Below, one piece after another: positions 52,748 to 62,351 of a DNA stretch of 64,000 nucleotides (position 1 is the first letter of the stretch; each line of letters starts with the position of its first letter). A model generated the notes under the pieces. It was not told where the DNA came from and ran no database searches. It saw only the letters and a program-made list of their open reading frames with translations. Source of the stretch: an uncultured Granulosicoccaceae bacterium (lineage in GTDB: Bacteria > Pseudomonadota > Gammaproteobacteria > Granulosicoccales > Granulosicoccaceae); NCBI GenBank assembly GCA_938007995.1, contig CALLLW010000006.1:166518-230517 (forward strand), read 5' to 3'. The position numbers and the translations under genes are program-made.

Positions 52748-54907
52748 ATGAATTCACCCATTCGATTGCCGCTGCCGGCAGTGGTGGTTGCAACCATTGT
52801 ACTGTTGGCAAGCATTTGTCTTTTAACGTTCGATGCGCTTGATCAATACAGCGCAGTAGACCACAGCCAAAATGCGGCCTTGCTGGACACATCGGTCAGG
52901 CAACTCTCGGACTTTATAGATAACAATGATCCGCTGCTGAGTGAGCCATTGGCGCCTATGGTGGCGTCTATCGATGTACAGGTAGATGCACTCACCACAA
53001 AGAACAACAGCGTGGTAGCTTTACTGACGCTAAGAGCCACCGAAGTAGTACGCGAAGTCAGTGCTGACTGGAAATTGCTGCGCAAAGAACTACTGGCGGT
53101 TGAATCGGCCAGCCTTAGTGAGTCTAGTCAGGCAAAAGCAGAAAACACCGATGGTCTGCGTGCGGCTTTAACGGAACAGGTAATCGTTGCCGCAAAACCA
53201 GTCGATGCAGAAAACCTTCAGACGCTTTTTATTGAAGTCGATACGCTGGCGCAAAGTTTCGAGGTGATCCAGACAAGTATCAATGAAGGTACTCGCCTTA
53301 CACCGTTAATTGATCTCGTTAACTTAATTGCGCAAACCTGGAGGCAGGCAAACAGCGCAAATATTGAGTTGATTGACCCGTTAATCGAAGATCAGAAAAG
53401 ATATGCAGACGAGCTTTTGCTATTGACCGGTGTCAGTGGTCAAAGTGCCTTGTTCGGGTACTACACATCGAACCAAATCATCGAGTATGTGCAGCGGGTT
53501 AACGCTCTGACTGTACCTGAATCCTCAGTGGTTTCAGTTGTGGAGCCCCCAACGCCGGTGGCGCCGGCAGCTATGGTTCAGGCTGAAACCAGTCAGCCAT
53601 TAAATCGTGCCTTTATCGCTGAAACGCTCGCTTCACTACAGGATTCCGTGTCCCGTCTGGTGATTAGCTATTCGGCTGGTTCAGGCGGCAACATTATCCG
53701 CTGGGCCGGGTTGCTCGGTCTGCTGGCTTCACTGCTGTTACTTATTGGTGCGATATCAAGAATGTCTTTGGCAGCTGACAGGCTGAGCGTACGCCCGGCT
53801 GCTGTTGCCACTGAACCGCCAGTGCAGTCTGAGCGAGGTGCCATGTCGATCAGGCAGGCAGATGCGTTGATCAATGATATTGGTGATATCGCTGACGGTG
53901 ATCTGCGAAATACCATCGACATATCAGGTGAAGGTCATGCTGCGGCCGTCGCTGAAATGGTAAACCACACATCCATCAAACTTGCTGATGTTGTTGGAAC
54001 GGTGCGAGGTGCAGTTGATCGAATACATAGCGTAGCGGGTAATCAACAGGCAAAAAGTCGTACCCTGGCTGAACTGGACATTCGCCGTCAGGCTGAAGCG
54101 GCTGATCTGTCAGAGAGCATTAGTCAGCGATCAGGGGTTTTTAAACAGCACGCCGAGCTGTTGGCGGAATCAATTCAGCTGGCATCACAAATCAGAGAGC
54201 GTGCGGAAACCACAGTCAATGGAGCTAATCAGATATCTGCAAGCATAGCAACGACAGCGGCCCAGGTTGATGTGGGTGTTGAGCGTTTGCAGCGCCTGGT
54301 AAAAACCGCAGCGTCGGCTAGCGAGGTTACCAGCAAGCTGGGTCAACTGACAGAAAAAACCCGACTACAAACGCTTAACGTATCGCTAAAAATTCCTGAA
54401 TTCAGTCACGATGAGGAAAGTCGTTACGATGAATTCAACCACTTTGCCTACGCCAGTGGCAGCCGTGCCGATAACACCATGGAGCTATTTGAAGATATTC
54501 ATCAGCTCACCGGTAAGCTGGTTCAGATAGCTAAAGAGTCAGAGGCTTTAATCGGCGGATTACAGAAAGAAGTGACAGATACAGCGCATAACCTCAGGCA
54601 AAGCAGTGAAGAGTTGAGTAAAACTGCCCACCATACGCTTGCGTCAAATATGCTTGGCAAGGAACTGTCCGGCTACGCAGATCAGCTAAGCGAAAACGTT
54701 GAGAAAATTCTGCAAACTATCGAAGCGCAGCAGGCTGACCTCACACGGACTGCAAGGCTTGTAGTGCAACATGATAAAACCGGTAACCAGTATAGCGAGC
54801 TCGCACTCGCGATAAGTCAGGATCTGGCGGGATTGAAAGAGGTCACGGCAAAGGTTGAACAGTCTGTAGCGGGTTACAAGCTGCCTGGAGATGCACCGCT
54901 TGAGTGA
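52748..54907 (+). CDS. Divergent PilJ-like chemoreceptor with altered signalling tip
   Basis: Membrane receptor-like protein of 719 residues. Helix 1 (about 10-30), a periplasmic helical domain of about 285 residues, helix 2 (about 316-338), a HAMP-like stretch (about 370-430), then a long coiled coil. At about 530-575, where receptors have the highly conserved tip (LLALNAAIEAARAGE and GFAVVA), it reads LTEKTRLQTLNVSLKIPEFS followed by an acidic, unrelated loop. Only T, L and LN positions match. The coiled coil therefore survives but the kinase/CheW-contact tip does not match the consensus. The ATG at 52748 starts 5 bp after the CheW-like gene. The gene overlaps the next by 17 bp. Confidence 0.78.
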   Translation: MNSPIRLPLPAVVVATIVLLASICLLTFDALDQYSAVDHSQNAALLDTSVRQLSDFIDNNDPLLSEPLAPMVASIDVQVDALTTKNNSVVALLTLRATEVVREVSADWKLLRKELLAVESASLSESSQAKAENTDGLRAALTEQVIVAAKPVDAENLQTLFIEVDTLAQSFEVIQTSINEGTRLTPLIDLVNLIAQTWRQANSANIELIDPLIEDQKRYADELLLLTGVSGQSALFGYYTSNQIIEYVQRVNALTVPESSVVSVVEPPTPVAPAAMVQAETSQPLNRAFIAETLASLQDSVSRLVISYSAGSGGNIIRWAGLLGLLASLLLLIGAISRMSLAADRLSVRPAAVATEPPVQSERGAMSIRQADALINDIGDIADGDLRNTIDISGEGHAAAVAEMVNHTSIKLADVVGTVRGAVDRIHSVAGNQQAKSRTLAELDIRRQAEAADLSESISQRSGVFKQHAELLAESIQLASQIRERAETTVNGANQISASIATTAAQVDVGVERLQRLVKTAASASEVTSKLGQLTEKTRLQTLNVSLKIPEFSHDEESRYDEFNHFAYASGSRADNTMELFEDIHQLTGKLVQIAKESEALIGGLQKEVTDTAHNLRQSSEELSKTAHHTLASNMLGKELSGYADQLSENVEKILQTIEAQQADLTRTARLVVQHDKTGNQYSELALAISQDLAGLKEVTAKVEQSVAGYKLPGDAPLE

Positions 54908-57900
54908 AAGCCGGTCGACATACACTGATACACAAGAGAGTCTCCAGTCGCAGGGCAATCGTTTGTCAGGGCTGCGTGATGAGCTGGCAGAACTTGTAGA
55001 GAAGCTCGCCACTGTACGGTCGGTAAAGAACGAGTTTACGCCTCAGGTTGCTGAACAAATAGGCAACAAGCTGATATCGACCCGACAGGCACTTGACGGT
55101 TTTGAGTGCGGCATACTATTCATCAATGATCTCGTCGTGGCAATCCGCCTGGTGGCTGCCAGGCCTGATCATCGAAGTGTACAAACAATACGTTTTTGTT
55201 TGCAAAACCTGATTGTGTATCTTGGCGAGGTTGCAGGCAACAAGGATAGTCCATTCGAGCTGCTGCTTGCGTTTAACGAAATAATGGCGCTGCAGAAAAT
55301 GCCACTGTTAACGGAAAACCTGTTCTCAGTACCGGATGTTTTTCGAGTTCTGGCTGAAAAGCTGCGGCGTGATTCTTCTGCTAACAACAACGCAAATAAA
55401 ACGGCAACAGTCGGCTATCTGGAGTCCAGCCAGATTCTCCTTAGTATATATCGCGGTGATAATCGAGAGGCCAATCTACAACAACTGGCAGAGCAGTTTA
55501 CGTCATACGCTGATGATGAAAGCGATGAAAATATTCGCGAATTCTGGGTGCTGTGTAAGACATTTGCCGCCACAGTCAAGCCATCACCTGGCGAGCTCGG
55601 CCTTGCACTGTTTAATGTTTTTAAACAGATAGAGAGTGTGTTGCTGTTTGTGTTGGGTGAAAAACAAAGCCCGGTGCTTGGCATACAGCAAAAAATAGAT
55701 CGCTTGCAGGTGAATCTGCTTTGCTACACCCACACAGAGGAAGCGCGGGGCAGTCACTCTGCACAACAATTCGGTGATGTTTATGATGAATTGATCACGC
55801 TTCAACATACATCGTTAGCTGAATACACACCATGGCTTCAAACCAGTGTTTCCATACTTGCAGACAGGCTTCATCACTGTGTAATTCAACTCGCCGAAGA
55901 GGTGGTCGACACAGACGACCAGTTGGCAGCATTGGTTGAAGAAATCGCGCTGTTAAAGCGATTGTTAGTAGTTGTTGGCGTTCATGGTGCAAGAGGCAAT
56001 CTTGAAGAGGTTGAGGCGTTTCTGCGAAAGCCCGATGCTAAAGCGCATGCGCCGGCTTGTAGCACATCTGTGCAGCTGGTTGAGCAGCAGTTGCTGTTTC
56101 AGTTTGCTTTTCTAAAGCAATCTAATGAAAAAGATTCGGCAGAGTCGAAAGCAGACACTAATTCTGATGCAGTGGGTAAGGCACAACTGAATCGAGACTT
56201 ACCGGATAAATCAATTGATCAGGCGACTCCAGAAGCCCCCGGATCACAGATAAGTGAATTACAGCTGGCAAGCGAATTAAAAGAGAGTCAACCCAGTCTT
56301 TCACCTCGCGAGTTCGCGTCTCGATGTAACTTGTGTATTGATGTTATTCAGCAGGCGCTGGACACTGCTTTAGGTAGCTCCGGCAATCTGATTCCGGATA
56401 GCAGCGTTGCCCATGCACTGACTCACCTGACAGATCTGGCAACAGACGAAGGGGTTGAAGAATTAATCCATCTGTTAACGCCACTGTCCAGATTGTTGGT
56501 AGACGCACATGACAGTACGTTAAATCAATCTGAAACTCTGTTGGTGCAGGAAGCAATTATCGCAGCGACCCTGGGTATTGATTCGCTTGCAGGCGGAAAG
56601 CCGATGCCCGATTTGGTTGCCGATGTCACTGCAAGGATTGAAGACGTACAACAGACAACGAGTCGAAGGCTGAGTACCGCGACAAGCAGCGGAGATGTAA
56701 ACGGATTCCTTTTAGAAACTGAAGAGCTGCTGCCGAGGCTGTTTGAGCTTTTTCAGCGGTTGCGCGGCGCACCGGTTGGCGCCAGCCGTCTGAACCGGGA
56801 TATCCATCGTTTATTGCACTCTTTTAAGCAACAAGCCGCTGACGCAAAAGAGCAGCAGTTGGCAGAGATAGCGCATACACTTGAAGCTGCAATGCTGGAT
56901 CTATCGCAGAGTAGTGCCGCTGCTTCACCGGCTTTCTTTGATACTGCTATAGAAGCAATAGAATGTCTTGATGAAGATGTCGAGCGTTTGCGAAACAGTG
57001 AACCTTCTGTTGATCGGTGCGATTTAATAGACAGGTTAAAGCTTGAGCGCGCCGTTGAGGATACCCCGGCACCTGTTCAGCAAGCGCCAGTCGTCAGATG
57101 TTCAGCACCAGATGAAAACTCAGCCTCGCCAGCAGAGTCTGACAGCGGTGTGTTTTTGCATGACAGATCTACAAGTGCCCGGCAAACCGTCGACTGGTCA
57201 GCGCGCTTCAGACAAGTTGAAGCATGCTGCAGTGCTATCTCCCACAGCCATCGGCAATTGCTTGATCTGCAGCAAAGGATCGAGCAGCTGATCAATGCCA
57301 CAAACCACGAAGAGGCACTGCCGCACGCTGAATCAAATCAGGCGATGCGTTCAGTGGCTGAGCAGTTACAACAGGTGACTCAGCAGCAACTCACTTCGAT
57401 CGCATCACTGGATGTTGAGGTTGGCAAAGCCTCGATGCTCGACATTTCACTGTTGCGTGGTCAATTAGTTGAAGCCTTACAAACCAGTGCCAAAGCGCAA
57501 GGGCATCGCGTGCACCTTACGTTTGAAGACAGCGGGGTGTTAGTCCATCAAAATGTGTTTGATCAGTTATCAACGGCGGTAGCAGATTTATTAAACAGCA
57601 TTGTGCATCATGCAGTATCACATCACCGTGGTGCTGATAGCGAAGCTAGCGTCAGCCTGTACCTTGAAGCACAGCAGCAGCATGGCGCGATAACTCTTGA
57701 TATTGTCGATAATGGTTGCGGTGTTAGCGTGCAAGGTGTTAAGGCGCGTTCTGATAATCCCTGGGCGCAGGTTGTACGTGCTGACTGGCGTCAAAGTGGA
57801 AAGAACCGGAGACCAACAGTGCCGCAGGTATTCTCCAATGAATCGCAACAACCCGTAAACATTAGCGGCCTGCTTGCAGTTGCCACACGCTTCGGCGGCA

Positions 57901-58328
57901 CTTTGGCGATTCGCAGTGATTCAGAGGGCTCGCGTTATCGTCTCTGCCTGCCGGAGCTTGAGAGCAAACGTGAAGTGCTTATTTTTGCAATAGAAGATCA
58001 ATTGATGGCAATTCCAACGCATAGCGTCGACAGTGTGGGTTGCGTGGAAGAGGGCAAAATAACTTCTATTGGCCAGTTGATCGGCCTCCAACGAGCATCG
58101 TCAATTAAACAAAGTGAAGAGCTGCAATATGTAGCTGTTAAAACCAAGGCAGGTGTACAAAGTTTCACCGTAGCCAGAATAATTGGTTATCGCCAGCTTA
58201 AATTCAGCGTGTCAAACAGAGTCCTGCCGGATCTGCCCGGCTATGAAGGTGCGGCGGTGACTATGGAGTTTGATCGGCCGGTGTTGTTGCTGGATATCGA
58301 GTACTGGACGCACAGCCAAACGTACTGA
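54891..58328 (+). CDS. ChpA-like hybrid kinase homologue with degenerate ATPase domain
   Basis: Protein of 1145 residues related to ChpA/CheA. The long helical N-terminal part (1-600) matches the region where ChpA has several Hpt domains, but only one candidate site keeps a histidine: H643 in RLLHSFKQQAADAKEQ (consensus HTLKGSA). The ATPase-like domain (about 865-1015) keeps the G1 box DNGCGV (940-945). The N-box LhRNAIDHG reads IVHHAVSHH (904-912), and the G2 box GRGVGMDVV is absent (region reads NISGLLAVATRFGG). A CheW-like domain ends the protein (1020-1140). There is no receiver domain. The ATG at 54891 and a TTG at 54900 are both possible starts. It probably cannot phosphorylate. Confidence 0.8.
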   Translation: MHRLSESRSTYTDTQESLQSQGNRLSGLRDELAELVEKLATVRSVKNEFTPQVAEQIGNKLISTRQALDGFECGILFINDLVVAIRLVAARPDHRSVQTIRFCLQNLIVYLGEVAGNKDSPFELLLAFNEIMALQKMPLLTENLFSVPDVFRVLAEKLRRDSSANNNANKTATVGYLESSQILLSIYRGDNREANLQQLAEQFTSYADDESDENIREFWVLCKTFAATVKPSPGELGLALFNVFKQIESVLLFVLGEKQSPVLGIQQKIDRLQVNLLCYTHTEEARGSHSAQQFGDVYDELITLQHTSLAEYTPWLQTSVSILADRLHHCVIQLAEEVVDTDDQLAALVEEIALLKRLLVVVGVHGARGNLEEVEAFLRKPDAKAHAPACSTSVQLVEQQLLFQFAFLKQSNEKDSAESKADTNSDAVGKAQLNRDLPDKSIDQATPEAPGSQISELQLASELKESQPSLSPREFASRCNLCIDVIQQALDTALGSSGNLIPDSSVAHALTHLTDLATDEGVEELIHLLTPLSRLLVDAHDSTLNQSETLLVQEAIIAATLGIDSLAGGKPMPDLVADVTARIEDVQQTTSRRLSTATSSGDVNGFLLETEELLPRLFELFQRLRGAPVGASRLNRDIHRLLHSFKQQAADAKEQQLAEIAHTLEAAMLDLSQSSAAASPAFFDTAIEAIECLDEDVERLRNSEPSVDRCDLIDRLKLERAVEDTPAPVQQAPVVRCSAPDENSASPAESDSGVFLHDRSTSARQTVDWSARFRQVEACCSAISHSHRQLLDLQQRIEQLINATNHEEALPHAESNQAMRSVAEQLQQVTQQQLTSIASLDVEVGKASMLDISLLRGQLVEALQTSAKAQGHRVHLTFEDSGVLVHQNVFDQLSTAVADLLNSIVHHAVSHHRGADSEASVSLYLEAQQQHGAITLDIVDNGCGVSVQGVKARSDNPWAQVVRADWRQSGKNRRPTVPQVFSNESQQPVNISGLLAVATRFGGTLAIRSDSEGSRYRLCLPELESKREVLIFAIEDQLMAIPTHSVDSVGCVEEGKITSIGQLIGLQRASSIKQSEELQYVAVKTKAGVQSFTVARIIGYRQLKFSVSNRVLPDLPGYEGAAVTMEFDRPVLLLDIEYWTHSQTY

Positions 58329-58361
58329 TAAACAAATTTTTCCTTTTATGATCAGAAAAAA

Positions 58362-58383
58362 AGCCCGGAGAGACGTCCGGGCT
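58362..58383. terminator. Bidirectional terminator after the chemosensory operon
   Basis: Stem AGCCCGGA/TCCGGGCT with loop GAGACG, flanked by an A-run on the left and TTTTGTTTT on the right. It serves both the rightward ChpA-like gene and the leftward small gene at 58432. Confidence 0.88.
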
Positions 58384-58431
58384 TTTGTTTTATCCAGTTG
58401 AGGTCGCAGTGTGCTCTCAGCGCTGTACTCG

Positions 58432-58851
58432 TTAGCTTTCGCAGGTTGCCGTTAGCTCAAAAGGGATGCCGGTGGTCTCGGAAATTGCTTCGTCAAAGCT
58501 GCCCTTGATCACCACCTGTCGCGATCCGACAACAATAGACTCTTCCGGATTGGCCAGTGTCGAGGTGTAGAACGCTTGTGGTGTTCCAGTACCTGCGCCA
58601 ACGTGCATCTCGACCCAGCCGCCGTTGCCATCGGCAGATATTTCAAACTTGTTGCCATTTGGCAGCACACCTGATCCAGCGTACAGGTGTACTTCTTCGT
58701 AAATCTTACCGATGTGGCAGTTGTTGACTGCAAAGTGTGCCGGGCTGTCTTCGATCTTAATCGTGCCCATATTTTTTATCTTGGCTGTGAATCCCACAGT
58801 ACACAGGCTGACTATCAGAGCGGTTGCAGAAAAAATCATTGTTCGTTTCAT
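58432..58851 (-). CDS. Small secreted protein of unknown function
   Basis: A 139-residue protein with an N-terminal signal or membrane anchor (residues 1-23). The rest is rich in G, T, V and E and probably beta-stranded. Two cysteines (C45 and C137) could form a disulfide in the periplasm. No family is recognised. The ATG at 58851 starts MKRTMIFSATALIVSL. It converges on the chemosensory operon terminator and is flanked upstream by a gene-free region, so it is a single-gene unit. Confidence 0.65.
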   Translation of the reverse strand: MKRTMIFSATALIVSLCTVGFTAKIKNMGTIKIEDSPAHFAVNNCHIGKIYEEVHLYAGSGVLPNGNKFEISADGNGGWVEMHVGAGTGTPQAFYTSTLANPEESIVVGSRQVVIKGSFDEAISETTGIPFELTATCES

Positions 58852-59389
58852 GGCAAATCTCGCTGACTTAGTTCAACTGATGCGGCAATCCCGCGACGGA
58901 CAGAATGTTATTACGTTGAAATGGAAATGTCGAATTCACCTGACATAAATACTATAAAGTATTGATAAATATAATTTAAATGGGTTTTTTGAGTGTTGTA
59001 TTTGCCCAAAAACCTTGTTGTTTCTTTGCTTTCTTGCCGCTGTGTAATGTGAGTTTGCTGGTTTTATTCCTAATTGCGTCTTCCGGTTTGCAGTATTTTG
59101 CATCTGCCGTGTCTTTCGAAATGCCCGCTGAGCGGGTACTTCTAACTATATGTAGTGGTATGGAGTGAATGGAGTAACTAGTTGTCCAGTACAACTGTGA
59201 TGCAGTGCTACAGCAATCACCGCAGCATTTCTGTGAAGTGGTTAAACATAACAAGTTGGAAAGGTCTTGAATAACTGCCGCCAAAACAGTCAACTCCGGG
59301 TTGTTGGCCCGGTTATTTTGAAAATAGTTGATTGATTTAGTCGGGTAATGCTACATTTTCACGGAACCTAATCTTTGGCGGCATCTACA
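58852..59389. other. Intergenic region between divergent starts
   Basis: About 540 AT-rich bases between the small secreted protein gene and erpA. It must hold both promoters. The stretch 58945-58990 is especially AT-rich (TATAAT-like at 58968), but I cannot assign a complete promoter. No gene or clear hairpin is seen. Confidence 0.35.
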
Positions 59390-59740
59390 ATGAGTGCAGA
59401 AGCAGAATTTCCTGATCCATTAGTTTTCACCGAAGCCGCAGCGCTCAAGGTCAAGGGGCTTATTGAAGAGGAAGGCAATCCCGAGCTAAAGCTACGTGTT
59501 TTCATATCCGGCGGCGGCTGCTCCGGCTTTCAGTATGGTTTTACTTTTGACGAAGACACCAATGACGGTGATACCGAGGTAGAAAAAGAAGGCGTAAAAC
59601 TGCTGATTGATCCAATGAGTTACCAGTACCTTATTGGTGCAGAGATCGACTACACGGAAGGGCTGGAAGGGTCGCAGTTTGTTATCCGTAACCCCAATGC
59701 CACCACAACCTGTGGTTGTGGATCTTCTTTTTCAGTTTAG
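59390..59740 (+). CDS. erpA: Iron-sulfur cluster insertion protein ErpA
   Basis: A-type iron-sulfur carrier that delivers clusters to apoproteins, notably those of isoprenoid synthesis and respiration in E. coli. It has 116 residues (E. coli 114) from the ATG at 59390; an upstream TTG at 59375 adds five residues. The three cluster cysteines are in [13 protein letters not shown] and TTCGCGSSF. The family tail is complete. It stands alone here; no isc genes are in the window. Confidence 0.97.
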   Translation: MSAEAEFPDPLVFTEAAALKVKGLIEEEGNPELKLRVFISGGGCSGFQYGFTFDEDTNDGDTEVEKEGVKLLIDPMSYQYLIGAEIDYTEGLEGSQFVIRNPNATTTCGCGSSFSV

Positions 59741-60581
59741 ACAACTAACAATGTTTCCATCCAGGGTGCTGAGTTGCAGCCTTGGGAGTGCAACACGCAA
59801 ATGGTATCCGGATAGTCGTTATGGTTTGTAGTTTTCAGTGCACGACCGGGGTCGAGCCTGGTAGTGACACCTGCCCATACACCGCTTAAATAATCTGGCA
59901 AGTTCTACCTGCATCACGCAGGTCCGTGTGCCCACTTGCACGCTTTCTACAGCCTTGATTCGAGATATCAAAGCTCCTGACCGAATCGACTCTTGAGCCC
60001 ACTGGCGTCGACCGCCTAAGCTCGCTCGTAGTTAACCTGGCTGGTCTGGTACCATAGCGGCGTCACGGTGCCACATAGACGCATGTGAGTTCGCACAAAG
60101 GCGACAGTGTGCGTCGAGCCACATCAAGAGGTACACCGCAAGCATTCAATCATCAGGGCAGGTAGCAGCGCTGGTAATGACGCGTGGCAGCTCCGCAAAG
60201 TTTCACAGGCGATTTACTGGACTGCAGTACAAAACTGCTTATAAGCATCCACCCATTGGATAAACAAATAGCTTCCAGAAGTCTTTGTTATCTAGTCGCA
60301 GCCGCCCTCCGTAAACCGGGTGATTCGACGCTCTCCAGATATGCCTGGCTGGTGTGGTGCACAGCCGTTGCTCACTCTCAATCCTCCGGGTACCTAATCA
60401 ATGTTGAAAAGAGCTTTCGTGCTGTGGCATGGTGCATTGCGCGCAGTGACTTGACTATTTTGCTGCAAACAGCGGTACTTTAAGCGCCACCGTTTAAAAC
60501 CGTAGTGGAGAAAGCAAACGCCGAAGTGCTGCGTGTTGAAACTCGCTTACGGTGGTGTTGTGGAGATGCCCTAAATTAAAA
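59741..60581. other. Long intergenic region with no convincing gene
   Basis: About 840 bp. A plus-strand frame of 99 codons with a GTG start (60184-60483) and an arginine-rich minus-strand frame near 59830-60030 are present, but neither has family resemblance, a ribosome binding site or protein-like composition. No tRNA is found. Its function is unknown. Confidence 0.35.
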
Positions 60582-60615
60582 AAAACCTGCCTCTCGTTAT
60601 GAGAAGGCAGGTTTT
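60582..60615 (-). terminator. Rho-independent terminator of the M23 peptidase gene
   Basis: In the leftward sense the stem is AAAACCTGCC pairing with GGCAGGTTTT, extended by CTC/GAG pairs, followed by a run of eight Ts. It lies 99 bp after the peptidase stop codon. It also shows a shorter T-tract rightwards. Confidence 0.85.
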
Positions 60616-60713
60616 CTATACATCAAGATAAAAAGGCTGAGCTAACAATAATTCCAGACAGGTTAAAAAGTCGGGTCTATCATCGCGTTACCGGAATTAA
60701 CGCATCGCCAGAA

Positions 60714-62351
60714 TTATCGCATCGCCAGAGTCTCTGAGTTTTGGCGTAAGCTGGCAAGCTGTGATCGAAGTGGCTTGGTATTGGATTTGAAGGCCATCAA
60801 CTCATCGTTTTCCAGTGGGCTTGAGCCAGGCAGCTTTACTTTTTGCGGGTCACGATGCAGCCCGTCAACCCGGAATTCGTAATGCAGGTGTGGGCCGGTT
60901 GCGAGGCCTGTTTTGCCCACGTAACCGATAACCTGGCCTTGCGAAACACGTGAGCCGTTTTTCAGGCGCTTAGGAAAGCGGCTTAAGTGTGCGTAGAGTG
61001 TTGTGTAACGTTCGCCGTGCTGTATTTCGACAGTGTTGCCATAACCACCCTTAACACCCATAAAGACCACACGTCCGTCACCTGCAGCACTGATCGGTGT
61101 TCCGGGTCGAGCGCCGTAGTCAACACCCTTGTGCGCTCTGATGGTGTGTAAAATCGGATGCTTGCGCTTTAGATCAAACCTTGAAGTGATGCGGGCTTTG
61201 ATGGGATTACGCAGAAATTGTTTTTTCAGGCTTTGTCCGTCAGCGTCAAAATAATTTGCTCTTCCGTCCCGCATGTGGCGATAAGCGCTGTGAGTTGCAT
61301 CGCTGGCACGGTATTCAGCAGCCAGAATGTTGCCGTCTTTTATTTTCTTACCGTTCTTGCTGTAGGTTTCGTGCAGTACGGTGACCGCATCACCTGGCCT
61401 TACTTCTCTGTTGAAATCTACTGTCCATTGGAAAATGGAATAGAGTTCCATGATCATTGACTCAGACAGCCCGGCCGCCGAGCCATCAACATACAGTGAT
61501 GAATCAAGATTCAGTTCAGCCACTTGAATGGATTTTTCTAGCGGCTGTACTTGCAGGTCAGTGATGAACTGATTGTCTGCGGCTCGTTTGATTGTTAGTG
61601 TTTTTTCGAGATCAATCTCGCGAGTCAGTCCGGTGAGCAGGCGGCTGCCATCGAATTTGAGCTCTATTTCATCACCAGGCACCAGATTGGATAAATACTT
61701 GGTCACCAGTGGCTCGTTCACCAGACCTGCAATCTCACCCTGGCTTAAACCATGGTTGCTCAGCACGCCGAACAAGCTGTCACCCTTTTCAATCTCTACA
61801 ACAATCCGGGAAGGTTCCTGTGTGTAATCATTGGCGTACTCCGGCTTGGCCGCAGTTAAAGGTGCCGGGTTAATAAATGCCGCAACGGAGGCTTCCGAAG
61901 GATCAATTAAAGAGTCGATTTCAGGTACTTCAATAAACTGTAGTTCATTGCTGGTGGGTGCTCCACCTGTGTCGGGAAGATCGTGGTTAAAGAAAAACTC
62001 GGGCTCTGCCGGTGCTGCAGAGACAATCGTTTCAGTAAGAGCGGGAGTTTGCGTCTGCAGGTTCAGACCTTTAGGTGCATCTGCTGGCGTGATTGATTCC
62101 GCGGCTAGTGGCTGAATGCCTGGCGCAGGGGTGGTACGGGAAAACACTTTATCGACCAGCACCGTACCCATTGCTGCAAAGCTGCAAAGGATCAGTGCTT
62201 TGCGAATGCGACCGTTGCCGGTGGTTTGATCGGTGTCAGCGTCTCGCTGCGGTCTGGCCGGAGTTTCTGTGTTCGCGCCATTTATATCACTCGACAAGCT
62301 TTTATAGTCAAGCAGCACCACTGTGCCGCCGCCTTTGTTGTTATGCGCCAA
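60714..62351 (-). CDS. M23-family peptidoglycan endopeptidase (MepM-like)
   Basis: Inner-membrane-anchored metallopeptidase of about 545 residues that would cut peptidoglycan cross-links. A cytoplasmic N-terminus of about 55 residues precedes one membrane helix (about ILCSFAAMGTVLVDKVF). Then come a linker, a LysM/OapA-like domain (IVVEIEKGDSLFGVLSNHGL) and the C-terminal M23 domain with ligands H and D in RAHKGVDYG, and TGPHLHYEF. The zinc motifs HxxxD and HxH are intact. The start is uncertain: TTG at 62351 follows AAGAGA and is preferred; the frame extends to a TTG at 62411. The terminator lies downstream at 60582. Confidence 0.92.
   Translation of the reverse strand: MAHNNKGGGTVVLLDYKSLSSDINGANTETPARPQRDADTDQTTGNGRIRKALILCSFAAMGTVLVDKVFSRTTPAPGIQPLAAESITPADAPKGLNLQTQTPALTETIVSAAPAEPEFFFNHDLPDTGGAPTSNELQFIEVPEIDSLIDPSEASVAAFINPAPLTAAKPEYANDYTQEPSRIVVEIEKGDSLFGVLSNHGLSQGEIAGLVNEPLVTKYLSNLVPGDEIELKFDGSRLLTGLTREIDLEKTLTIKRAADNQFITDLQVQPLEKSIQVAELNLDSSLYVDGSAAGLSESMIMELYSIFQWTVDFNREVRPGDAVTVLHETYSKNGKKIKDGNILAAEYRASDATHSAYRHMRDGRANYFDADGQSLKKQFLRNPIKARITSRFDLKRKHPILHTIRAHKGVDYGARPGTPISAAGDGRVVFMGVKGGYGNTVEIQHGERYTTLYAHLSRFPKRLKNGSRVSQGQVIGYVGKTGLATGPHLHYEFRVDGLHRDPQKVKLPGSSPLENDELMAFKSNTKPLRSQLASLRQNSETLAMR

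Noticed and set aside
60184..60483. A 99-codon plus-strand frame with GTG start
   Set aside because: No family resemblance, no ribosome binding site, and composition similar to surrounding noncoding DNA.
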